Assembly (NCBI GenBank): GCA_007123785.1
Contig: SLGL01000485.1
Coordinates: forward strand, 1 to 10,312
DNA from: Balneolaceae bacterium
GTDB taxonomy: Bacteria; Bacteroidota; Rhodothermia; Balneolales; Balneolaceae
Direction: 5' to 3'
DNA: 10,312 nt
The position numbers and the translations under genes are program-made. Numbering within the stretch: position 1 is the first letter of the stretch; every line of letters starts with the position of its first letter. Positions 1-8,014 of the stretch are shown one piece after another. The notes beneath the pieces were generated by a model. It was given only the letters and a program-made list of their open reading frames with translations, was not told where the DNA came from and searched no databases.

Positions 1-860
1 AAGGGGTATGGATGAATATCCGGGAAGAAATGGATAAAGAAAACAGAAATGCACCTGTTAAGAAAATAAAACCCCGTCCGATACACGATAACAGGAGAAA
101 CCGCTCTGGAACAAAGTGCATCATTCGCATTGCTGCTGTTTTCCTGATTGCTGCACTTACTTCAGTGTTTACGATCTTATATATGGCTGAACCAGAGCAA
201 GAAGAAATGAAAATCTTCAGCGAAGTTGTAACTGAAAGAGGTCAGAGGGCAACGATTAATCTTGACGATGGTTCACGTATACGGCTGAATTCGGGCAGTA
301 AGCTTCTTTACCCGGAAGAATTTGATAGCGAGCAGCGCTATGTGCAACTGTATGGTGAGGCCTATTTCGAAATTGCCGGAGATGAAAGGCCTTTTATCGT
401 AAAGGCAGATGAAGCAGTAATAGAAATTTTAGGTACTGAATTTAACGTGCACGCCTACGAAGATCGGGAAGATATCAAAGTAGTAGTGGCTGACGGAATG
501 GTATCAGTCAGATCGGACCGGGCATCTTATGAACATTCTGCATCTCTTGGAAAGGGCGATATGGCCACACTGAAAAGGGGCAGTGAAGGGGATGTAAATG
601 TTACACAAAATGTAAACCTCCGTCGTCATCTTGGGTGGATGCAGTATCGACTCAATTTTGACAACATACCACTCAGCCAGGTTGCTTCAACACTACAAAG
701 ATGGTATGGAGTGGATATTGAATTTGAAAACGACCAGCTCAGGGAAAAAAAACTTACAGCTGATTTTGAAGATGCATCTATCCATGAGGTTATAAGAGTC
801 ATTGAAATAGCGCTTAATGTAGAACATGAGATGAAAGGAAGAAAAATTACATTGAAATAA
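1..860 (+). CDS. FecR-family anti-sigma/sigma regulator, probably 5'-partial
   Basis: Inner-membrane regulator that in this family receives a signal from a TonB-dependent transporter and controls a cognate ECF sigma factor. Numbered from the ATG at 12, one transmembrane helix spans about residues 36-58 after a basic stretch (NRRNRSGTK). The FecR domain covers about 70-170, with typical elements LDDGSRIRLNSGSKL, GEAYFEI and LGTEFNV. The C-terminal STN-like domain (DUF4974 type) covers about 213-282. The frame is open to the left edge (codons ggg-gta-tgg before the ATG), no convincing ribosome-binding site precedes position 12, and family members usually have a longer cytoplasmic N-terminus that contacts sigma. 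I therefore think the true start lies outside the window. It ends with TAA 61 bases before the SusC gene, as expected for a regulator of that transporter. Family assignment is secure; the sigma partner is inferred. Confidence 0.93.
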   Translation, partial: GVWMNIREEMDKENRNAPVKKIKPRPIHDNRRNRSGTKCIIRIAAVFLIAALTSVFTILYMAEPEQEEMKIFSEVVTERGQRATINLDDGSRIRLNSGSKLLYPEEFDSEQRYVQLYGEAYFEIAGDERPFIVKADEAVIEILGTEFNVHAYEDREDIKVVVADGMVSVRSDRASYEHSASLGKGDMATLKRGSEGDVNVTQNVNLRRHLGWMQYRLNFDNIPLSQVASTLQRWYGVDIEFENDQLREKKLTADFEDASIHEVIRVIEIALNVEHEMKGRKITLK

Positions 861-921
861 AAAAAATCAAACATAACACCAAAATCATAACTAAAAAAAC
901 AACACCACAACCGGAGAAACC

Positions 922-3900
922 ATGAGTAAATCACTACAATTTTCCGAATATCGGAGTATTGCGGTATTGGCATTTGCCTTTTGTATTCTTTTTACCGGAT
1001 ACACAAATGCCCAGGATACAAACCTGGCTGCTGCTGAATCGATTGCCCAGGAATGGCTGAATGGAAAAAGTACACTCCTGCACTTTGCACCAGATGAAGT
1101 AGATGATAAAAACCGAGCATCCTTAAATAAAATTATATCTCTGGACCTGCAGGATGTAACTATGGAAGAAGCTCTTAATCATATTTCTGAACTGGCAGAT
1201 ATAAATCTTGCTTACAGTAAAAGTATAGGTGAAGAATACTGGAATCGTTCGGTTTCTGTGAAATTTGAGCGTGCCACAGTACTTGGTGCCTTATATGCTG
1301 CTCTTGATGGTACTGATCTTTTACTTACGCTCTCTCATACATCAGGTAATGGGCAGCTTGTAGTAGAAAGAAATAAATACTCAGAAAAAGAGCATAGTAT
1401 AGCTAAAGATTTAGATTATTTTGACAGAACAATAACAGGAGTTGTTGTTGATCAGGAAACAGGTGAATCTCTTCCGGGTGTGAATGTGGTGGTACGCGGT
1501 TCAGCCGATGTAACAGGTTCTACTATCGGCACTACAACGGATGCAACAGGAAATTTTTCTGTACGCCTGCCTGATGAACTCGATACAATAGTTTTCTCAT
1601 ATATTGGCTACCAAACCAAAGTGGTAACAATAGGAGAAGAAACTGAATTATCGATAGAATTGATGTCAGATGTTCAAATGTTAGATGACATTGTTGTTGT
1701 TGGTTATGGAAGGCAAGAGAGAATTAATCTTACCGGAGCTGTAGATCAAGTTACCTCTCAATCACTTGAAAACCGGCCTATTCAAAACCTTACGCAAGGC
1801 CTACAGGGTGTACTTCCGAATGTTAACATCAACATGATTGAGGGCAAGCCTATTCATTCACCGGAGATCAATATTCGAGGAGCCACATCGATTGGCCAGG
1901 GTGGGAGTGCTTTGGTTTTGATTGATGGGGTTGAAGGAGATCTCAGTATGCTCAATCCTAATGATATTGAGTCGATATCCGTGTTAAAAGATGCATCAGC
2001 ATCTGCTGTTTATGGAGCAAGAGGTGCTTTTGGAGTGGTTCTAATCACAACAAAAAGACCAGAACGAGATCAGCTTTCCGTAACCTATTCAGGTAGTATG
2101 AGTGTGAATCAGCCTACAGTAAATCAAAGTCAATATGTAATTGACGGACTGGAATGGGCAAATATGTTTGTGGAATCATTTATGAACTGGGAAGGTACTT
2201 TTCCACAGGGTTCAAATAAATCTCTGCCTTTTTCCCAGGATTATCTGGCAGAGCTTGAAAGACGTTCTGCTGATCCAAGCCTTCCAAGAACAGTCATCAA
2301 TGATGATGGCAGCTATTCCTATTATCACAGTACAGATTGGTTTGGTGAGCTTTTTAAATCAAGTACATTATCGAATGACCATAATTTATCAGTCTCTGGG
2401 AGTTCTGAAAGTGTGAATTATTTAATCTCTGGGCGTGTAAGAAATCAGGAAGGATTGATTCGGTTAAGCCCTGATGATTATGAGATATTAAATTTACGGG
2501 CAAGAGGTTCAGTTGATTTAAACGACTGGCTCCAGGTAAATAATAATTTCGAGATTTCTAACAGAACCTACTTTAACCCAATGAACTGTTGTGATGCTCA
2601 GTATGCACAGCTGGATATCGCTCTTGAAGGGTTTCCATTGGCACCGTTGTACAATCCCGATGGTACACTTAGTCATTCTGGTGCTTATGCTTTAGGCGGA
2701 TATGCAGAAGGTCATAATGGAATCAGTTTTGAAAGAAGTGTTATTCGGAACACAGTTGGAGCAGAAGCTAATTTACTGGAAGACAGGTTAGGCATCGTTG
2801 CAGACTTTACATTCCAGCAAAGGTTAGATGAAAGAGAACAGAAGCGGGTACCGGTTCCATACAGCCGTGCTGAGGGAGTTATTGAAGAGATCGGATCTGC
2901 TACAAATTGGCTTCGGATTGATAATGGTAAAAACAATTACCTGGCCACCAATTTCTATGTAGAGTTTCAGGAGAATTTTGCTGAACGGCATAATCTCAGA
3001 ACGATGGTTGGATTTAACTATGAAGAATCAGTTTCTACCAATTTAGCTGCAAGGCGAGATGGTTTGATTTTTCCAGGAGCAAGAAACATAAACCTGGCAT
3101 TGGGCGATGATGTAGATACATCCGGAAGTTACCAGAAATGGGCCATCATGGGTGGTTTTTACCGTCTGAATTATATTTTTGATGACAGATACTTGTTCGA
3201 GTTTACAGGACGATATGACGGATCTTCAAAATTCCCCGAAAATGAGCAATTTGCATTTTTCCCGTCAGCTTCGATTGGTTGGAGGATTTCACAAGAGCCA
3301 TTCTGGAATGTATCAAACAATTTTATTAACCATTTACAGCTGAGAGCATCTTATGGTTCCATGGGTAATGGAAATATTAATGCTTATGTGTTTAATGAAA
3401 CCTTTGGTATTAACCGATCAGGCAGAATTCTGGATGGAACCCGGCCGCGAATGACAAGCAGCCCTACTGTTTTACCCGATGGCCTTACATGGGAAACAGC
3501 AACAACTATGAATCTGGGAATCAATATTGAGTTCCTGAATGGACAACTGGAGTTTACCGGTGATATTTACCAGCGGGAAACAACGGATATGTTTACGATT
3601 GCTTTAACCCCACCCGCAATATTTGGTGCATCAGCTCCCAGGGGTAACTATGCAGATTTAAAAACAAATGGATGGGAAATGATCCTGCGATGGAGAGACA
3701 CATTCAGCCTTGCCAACAGGCCGTTGAATTATAATGTACAGTTGTCACTTGCGGATCACACAGCTGAAATAACCCGGTATAACAACCCCGATAAATTTCT
3801 GAATGATTATTATGAAGGAATGATTTTGGGAGAAATCTGGGGATATGAAACTGAAGGTTTTTTCAGAGATCAGGCAGATATTAATAATCATGCCGATCAA

Positions 3901-4593
3901 AGCAGATTCAGGTCTACATCTGGCGGTGTAAACCATCCCGGAGATATCAAATTCAGAGACCTTAATGGTGATGGTGTAATTAGTCCCGGTGATAATACAC
4001 TGAATAATCCCGGTGACAGAAGAGTGATCGGTAACACAACTCCAAGATATACTTTTGGTGTAAACCTCGGGGCTGAATACAGCAGCTTTTTCTTCTCTGC
4101 ATTCTTCCAGGGTGTAGGAAAAAGAGATTGGTATCCATCCAATGAAGCCAACTTTTGGGGACAGTACAACCGTCCTTACAATCACATCCCAAACTGGCAT
4201 ATGAATGATGGAATTATCTGGTCAGAAGAAAATCCCGACTCATTTTTTCCAAGATACGTATCCAGGCTTGCATCAACCGGAAATGGTACTCTGCGACAGC
4301 CACAAACCGGTTATTTGATGAATGCAGCGTATGTCCGGTTAAAAAACTTTCAATTGGGATATAACTTACCTCCTAATGTAGTTTCAAATCTTGGTATGAG
4401 AGCGGCAAGAGTTTATTTCTCCGGAGAAAATCTTTGGTCATGGTCTCCATTGTATCGAACAGCTGATCATCTTGATATTGAGAATCAAATTGCTCAATCA
4501 GATGAAATTGCACGGCCAAACGAAACCGTAAGACAAGGATATAATTACCCGATTATGAGAAGTCTCACTGTTGGTGTATCCATTACATTTTAA
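922..4593 (+). CDS. SusC/RagA-type TonB-dependent outer-membrane transporter with STN domain
   Basis: Outer-membrane beta-barrel that imports a large ligand using TonB energy, together with the adjacent SusD. At 1223 residues it is in the range of STN-containing SusC proteins. Order: signal peptide about 1-30 (cleavage after TNA), a ~37-residue linker, STN domain about 68-150 (LDLQDVTMEEALNHISELA), carboxypeptidase-regulatory-like beta-sandwich about 170-248 (ITGVVVDQETGESLPGVNV, FSYIGYQT), the SusC marker DIVVVGYG at 256-263, plug about 264-378 with LIDGVEGD and SISVLKDASASAVYGARGA, then the barrel. It ends in VGVSITF; a terminal aromatic residue is usual for barrel insertion. Near the C-terminus DLNGDGVISPGD is the acidic loop common in this family. 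The start is supported by GGAG at 913-916, five bases before ATG. The STN domain implies transcriptional signalling to the upstream FecR protein. The substrate cannot be told from sequence. Confidence 0.97.
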   Translation: MSKSLQFSEYRSIAVLAFAFCILFTGYTNAQDTNLAAAESIAQEWLNGKSTLLHFAPDEVDDKNRASLNKIISLDLQDVTMEEALNHISELADINLAYSKSIGEEYWNRSVSVKFERATVLGALYAALDGTDLLLTLSHTSGNGQLVVERNKYSEKEHSIAKDLDYFDRTITGVVVDQETGESLPGVNVVVRGSADVTGSTIGTTTDATGNFSVRLPDELDTIVFSYIGYQTKVVTIGEETELSIELMSDVQMLDDIVVVGYGRQERINLTGAVDQVTSQSLENRPIQNLTQGLQGVLPNVNINMIEGKPIHSPEINIRGATSIGQGGSALVLIDGVEGDLSMLNPNDIESISVLKDASASAVYGARGAFGVVLITTKRPERDQLSVTYSGSMSVNQPTVNQSQYVIDGLEWANMFVESFMNWEGTFPQGSNKSLPFSQDYLAELERRSADPSLPRTVINDDGSYSYYHSTDWFGELFKSSTLSNDHNLSVSGSSESVNYLISGRVRNQEGLIRLSPDDYEILNLRARGSVDLNDWLQVNNNFEISNRTYFNPMNCCDAQYAQLDIALEGFPLAPLYNPDGTLSHSGAYALGGYAEGHNGISFERSVIRNTVGAEANLLEDRLGIVADFTFQQRLDEREQKRVPVPYSRAEGVIEEIGSATNWLRIDNGKNNYLATNFYVEFQENFAERHNLRTMVGFNYEESVSTNLAARRDGLIFPGARNINLALGDDVDTSGSYQKWAIMGGFYRLNYIFDDRYLFEFTGRYDGSSKFPENEQFAFFPSASIGWRISQEPFWNVSNNFINHLQLRASYGSMGNGNINAYVFNETFGINRSGRILDGTRPRMTSSPTVLPDGLTWETATTMNLGINIEFLNGQLEFTGDIYQRETTDMFTIALTPPAIFGASAPRGNYADLKTNGWEMILRWRDTFSLANRPLNYNVQLSLADHTAEITRYNNPDKFLNDYYEGMILGEIWGYETEGFFRDQADINNHADQSRFRSTSGGVNHPGDIKFRDLNGDGVISPGDNTLNNPGDRRVIGNTTPRYTFGVNLGAEYSSFFFSAFFQGVGKRDWYPSNEANFWGQYNRPYNHIPNWHMNDGIIWSEENPDSFFPRYVSRLASTGNGTLRQPQTGYLMNAAYVRLKNFQLGYNLPPNVVSNLGMRAARVYFSGENLWSWSPLYRTADHLDIENQIAQSDEIARPNETVRQGYNYPIMRSLTVGVSITF

Positions 4594-4598
4594 AGGAA
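4592..4598 (+). promoter_or_regulatory. Ribosome-binding site of the susD-like gene
   Basis: AAAGGAA overlaps the TAA stop of the transporter gene and lies 9 bases before the ATG at 4608, against 18 bases before the alternative in-frame ATG at 4617. This spacing favours 4608 as the start and suggests translational coupling with the gene upstream. Confidence 0.6.
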
Positions 4599-4607
4599 AT
4601 TATAAAA

Positions 4608-6395
4608 ATGACAACTATGAAAAGTTTGAAGATTTCAAAATATTTAATTTTGTCTGTTCTTGTGGTTGGATTTACCATCGCTTGTGATTTGGTAGAACAA
4701 CCTCAGGATGTAGCATCTTATGGGGATGTCTTTAATGATGAGGCAGGACTAAGATTGTATACAAACTCACTATACAATATTCTGCCAAGTGCAAATAACA
4801 TTACACAAGGTGACGCCATGTCTGATTATGGTGCCAGGCGAGATGTTCCTCTTTTTCTAAGAGAAGGAGCTTATGGGCCGGGAACAACCGGTGGATGGAG
4901 CTGGGGGCAATTAAGGAATGTGAATTATTTCCTTGATAATAATACAAATACGGATATACCCGCATCTGTAAGAAATCACCATAATGGGATTGCCCGTTTT
5001 TTCAGGGCGATGTTTTACTTTGAAAAAGTACAACGTTATGGTGATGTACCCTGGATTGATACCGCATTGGATATTGACGATCCAAAACTGTTTGAAGGCA
5101 GAGATTCCCGTGAAATGGTAATGGATAATGTTCTGGCTGACCTCAATTTTGCAATTGACAATCTTAATCCTGGTGTAAATCAGTCCAGAACTCTTATTAC
5201 AAGGGATGTAGCTCTTGCTCTGAAATCGCGAATTGCCCTGTTCGAAGGGACATTCAGAAAATATCATGCTGATGGACTTGCCCAAGGCTTAGGGAACACA
5301 GCCAATGATTGGTTAAATGAGGCGGTGAGTGCTTCGCAGGAATTGATTCAGAGCGGTCGATACAGTGTATATACAGGATCAGGAGAAAACTCCTATCAAC
5401 AATTATTTAAGACGGATTCACCAAATTCGGCTGAGGATATTCTTGTAGTTGAGCATGATATTGATTTAGATGTACTGCACTCTGCAAACTGGTGGTATAC
5501 CAGTTCTACATTTGGAGTAAGGCTTAGTTTTATCCGGCCGTTTATCAATACCTACTTGAATATTGATGGAACTCCTTTTACAAACAGACCAGGGTATGAA
5601 ACCATGGTATTTACCGAAGAGGTTAAAGACAGGGATCTGCGATTGCAGCAAACCATCAGAACACCCGGATATACTCGAATTGATGGAGGACAGATCGTTC
5701 AAACTCCTCCTGCATTTTCTTATGTATATACAGGTTATCATCCGCATAAATGGACACTGGATGATGTTTTCTTTGATGGCTGGACCAATAACACAAACTC
5801 TGTTGTTATTTTCAGATATGCCGAAATTCTGTTGAATTACGCAGAAGCTAAAGCTGAGCTTGGCACTTTAACCAATACAGACTGGCAGCAAACCATCGGA
5901 GCATTGAGAAGCCGTGCTGGTATTACAGGTGGAACAGACGCACTGCCAACAACAGCAGATCCATATCTTCAGTCAACTTACTTTCCGGACATTTCTGATC
6001 CTGTGATTCTTGAAGTTCGAAGGGAAAGAGGAATTGAACTTGCACTTGAAGGACATCGGTTTTCCGATATTCTGAGATGGAAACGAGGTGAATTGATGGA
6101 GATGGATTGGACAGGAATACACTTGCCAGGAATCAATCAATACTATGATTTAAATGAAGATGAAACTCCTGATGTATATTTTTATGATGTAGCACCACCA
6201 TCTGACCAACGAACATCAGGTGTTATTTACATTGATGTAACCGGATCAGATTTCAGGGTTACCGGAGGCACAAGCGGGGAGCTTCTCTGGCGGCAGGATA
6301 TTCCAAAAGACTGGGAAGAGAAAAAGTACCTCTACCCTATTCCGGAATCAGACATACAGACGAATCCAAACCTTGGCCAGAATCCGGGTTGGTAA
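4608..6395 (+). CDS. SusD/RagB-family surface lipoprotein (nutrient binding)
   Basis: Surface-exposed lipoprotein that caps the SusC barrel and captures ligand. The 595 residues begin with a lipoprotein signal ending TIAC, so Cys26 is the likely lipidated residue; threonine at -3 is less usual but tolerated. Family hallmarks in order: NVNYFLDNN (104-112), the TPR-like stretch ARFFRAMFYFEKVQRYGD (129-146) followed by VPW, FRYAEILLNYAEAKAELG (402-419), RRERGIELALEGHRFSDILR within 469-495, and the C-terminal block YPIPESDIQTNPNLGQNPGW (576-595). Only 14 bases separate it from the transporter gene, so the two are surely co-transcribed. A strong terminator follows the stop. The insert DLNEDETPDVYFYD in the C-terminal third is an acidic loop often seen in this family. 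The family call is secure; the ligand is unknown. Confidence 0.97.
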   Translation: MTTMKSLKISKYLILSVLVVGFTIACDLVEQPQDVASYGDVFNDEAGLRLYTNSLYNILPSANNITQGDAMSDYGARRDVPLFLREGAYGPGTTGGWSWGQLRNVNYFLDNNTNTDIPASVRNHHNGIARFFRAMFYFEKVQRYGDVPWIDTALDIDDPKLFEGRDSREMVMDNVLADLNFAIDNLNPGVNQSRTLITRDVALALKSRIALFEGTFRKYHADGLAQGLGNTANDWLNEAVSASQELIQSGRYSVYTGSGENSYQQLFKTDSPNSAEDILVVEHDIDLDVLHSANWWYTSSTFGVRLSFIRPFINTYLNIDGTPFTNRPGYETMVFTEEVKDRDLRLQQTIRTPGYTRIDGGQIVQTPPAFSYVYTGYHPHKWTLDDVFFDGWTNNTNSVVIFRYAEILLNYAEAKAELGTLTNTDWQQTIGALRSRAGITGGTDALPTTADPYLQSTYFPDISDPVILEVRRERGIELALEGHRFSDILRWKRGELMEMDWTGIHLPGINQYYDLNEDETPDVYFYDVAPPSDQRTSGVIYIDVTGSDFRVTGGTSGELLWRQDIPKDWEEKKYLYPIPESDIQTNPNLGQNPGW

Positions 6396-6428
6396 TGAAT
6401 AATTGAGACAAAATTAACCAAATAATTT

Positions 6429-6463
6429 AAACAAGGGGCTTTATGTAAAGCCTCTTGTTTTTT
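6429..6463 (+). terminator. Intrinsic terminator after the FecR-SusC-SusD block
   Basis: AACAAGGGGCTTTA (6430-6443) pairs with TAAAGCCTCTTGTT (6446-6459) with a single G.U wobble (G6436 opposite T6453), and an extra A6429-T6460 pair. The tip is very tight, so in RNA the loop is probably ATGT. The stem runs directly into six T residues (6458-6463). It lies 34 bases after the SusD stop. The stem is symmetrical and A-rich on the left, so it could also work on the opposite strand. Confidence 0.9.
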
Positions 6464-6530
6464 ATAAAATATTCAAATCATTCTCTATATTTTTTTTGGG
6501 AATGTTCTCAATTAAGATAATTCTTGAAAT

Positions 6531-7907
6531 ATGAAATTTATAGGAATACTCATTTATACCACATTATTTATATATGCAGGTATTCTGAACGCAGAAAATA
6601 TAGAAACCACGGATAATGAAAATTACGTCATCATTATCAGCATCGACGGTTTTCCTGCTGATGCTCTTTGGGATGAGCATGTACCCATCCCCACTATTCG
6701 CGAACTGGCCGAAAACGGATCATGGTCAACTGCAATGATACCCTCTACACCAACAGTAACCTGGCCAAATCACCAATCACTGGTTACCGGTGTTCACCCT
6801 GGAAAACATGGAGTGCTTACCAACGGAATTTTTGTGAGGCCCGGTCCCGGTGAGCCTATCTGGCGCGATAACGATGTGGATCGTGATCAGCTTTCCGACT
6901 ACCCAACTCTCTACGATGTGGCTTACCATGCAGGCCTTCGCACGGCCGAAGTAAACTGGCCGGTAACCCGTAACACCAATACTTTTCACGATACCTTTCC
7001 TGATGCGGTAGACCCGGTTACTCATACCAATCCGCAGCTTCGTTCGGAAATGGTTCAATTGGGCCTGCTTGCCGATGAAACCGAATCAGCTTTTCAGGTT
7101 GGCAGTGTATCTCGTGATTTTGTACGCACGAAAGTTGCCACTCATCTGATCCGATCAAGAACTCCCAATCTGCTTCTTTTTCATCTGCTCAATGTAGACA
7201 GTTCCCACCATCAGCATGGCAAACAATCCAACCCGGGTAACACTGCCCTGGCCTATGCCGATGCCAATGTACGCATGATTGTGGATGCACTGGCTGAAAC
7301 GGGTGTATTGGATCATACCACCATTTTTATTGTTTCTGATCACGGATTTATGAATGTAACCCATAGAATTCAGCCCAATGTTCTTTTAAAACAACACGGA
7401 CTGCTGCAAACGGATGGTAACGGTACTATTGAAAGTGGAAGAGTGCAAGTACTTTCTAACGGCGGTACTGCTATGGTCTTTGCTGCCAATCCTGAAACCA
7501 GAGAAGAGGACATTGAAAAAGCTCGCTCACTATTTGAAGAGATGGAAGGGATTGACCGAATCCTTGACCCATCTCAATATGCAGAATTTGGCCTGCCTGA
7601 TCCGGATGACAACCAAAACATGGGAGACCTTGTGCTGAATGCAGCCGACGGCTATTCATTTACCAATGGAGCCGGAGGAGATCAGGTAATTGTAGAACTG
7701 GACCGAACTGCCGGAACACATGGTTACTTGAATGATATTGAAAAGATGAAAACAGTATTTGTAGCATCCGGGCGTGGCATTCAATCCGGAGTAGAACTTG
7801 AGCTAGTGGATAACCGATCCGTTGCCCCCACTGCTGCATGGTTGCTGAACCTTGAACTGGATCAGGCCGACGGGGAAATTCTTCAATCAATTCTGTATCC
7901 TGAATAG
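6531..7907 (+). CDS. Exported type I phosphodiesterase / nucleotide pyrophosphatase (alkaline phosphatase superfamily)
   Basis: Predicted periplasmic or secreted hydrolase of phosphodiester or phosphoanhydride bonds, in the family of ectonucleotide pyrophosphatases/phosphodiesterases. A signal peptide covers about 1-21 (cleavage after LNA). All residues expected for the two-zinc site are visible: Asp39 (ISIDG), nucleophile Thr77 in TPTVTWPNHQSLVTG, Asp223 and His227 in NVDSSHHQHG, Asp270-His271 in SDHGF, and His397 in GTHGYL. The length of 458 residues suits a single catalytic domain without the extra domains of animal NPPs. No Shine-Dalgarno sequence is seen before the ATG, where the leader is AT-rich. 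It starts 67 bases after the terminator, so it needs its own promoter or readthrough. It is more GC-rich than the genes to its left. It may share a transcript with the sulfatase 107 bases downstream. Whether it acts on nucleotides, glycerophosphodiesters or phosphorylated glycans is not readable from sequence. Confidence 0.93.
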   Translation: MKFIGILIYTTLFIYAGILNAENIETTDNENYVIIISIDGFPADALWDEHVPIPTIRELAENGSWSTAMIPSTPTVTWPNHQSLVTGVHPGKHGVLTNGIFVRPGPGEPIWRDNDVDRDQLSDYPTLYDVAYHAGLRTAEVNWPVTRNTNTFHDTFPDAVDPVTHTNPQLRSEMVQLGLLADETESAFQVGSVSRDFVRTKVATHLIRSRTPNLLLFHLLNVDSSHHQHGKQSNPGNTALAYADANVRMIVDALAETGVLDHTTIFIVSDHGFMNVTHRIQPNVLLKQHGLLQTDGNGTIESGRVQVLSNGGTAMVFAANPETREEDIEKARSLFEEMEGIDRILDPSQYAEFGLPDPDDNQNMGDLVLNAADGYSFTNGAGGDQVIVELDRTAGTHGYLNDIEKMKTVFVASGRGIQSGVELELVDNRSVAPTAAWLLNLELDQADGEILQSILYPE

Positions 7908-8014
7908 GAAAATTTATCTCTGAATTCAAAAAGGGATGAATGGATATTTGCTTCTATCCCGTAAATCATCTTTTTTGCTGTCTGAACATCACCAGGTAAC
8001 CGAAATCATACCAA

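Noticed and set aside
626..973. Minus-strand frame of 115 codons spanning the FecR/SusC junction.
   Set aside because: Low-complexity hydrophobic translation antisense to two clear genes, with no ribosome-binding site or family resemblance.
3745..4200. Long minus-strand open frame of 151 codons inside the transporter gene.
   Set aside because: It is antisense to a well-supported coding region, has no domain character and overlaps two further antisense frames; it is a shadow of susC codon use.
6487..6500. Bacteroidota-type -7 promoter element in the TATATTTTTTTTTGGG stretch before the phosphodiesterase gene.
   Set aside because: TTTG is present, but TA is not at the required two-base spacing and no matching -33 TTG could be fixed; the T-run alone is not evidence.
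7933..7976. Possible terminator between the phosphodiesterase and sulfatase genes: GGGAT-GAA against TTC-T-ATCCC, with a T-run at 7971-7976.
   Set aside because: The stem has a bulge and an 11-base loop, and the T-run starts about ten bases after it, so it does not fit an intrinsic terminator.
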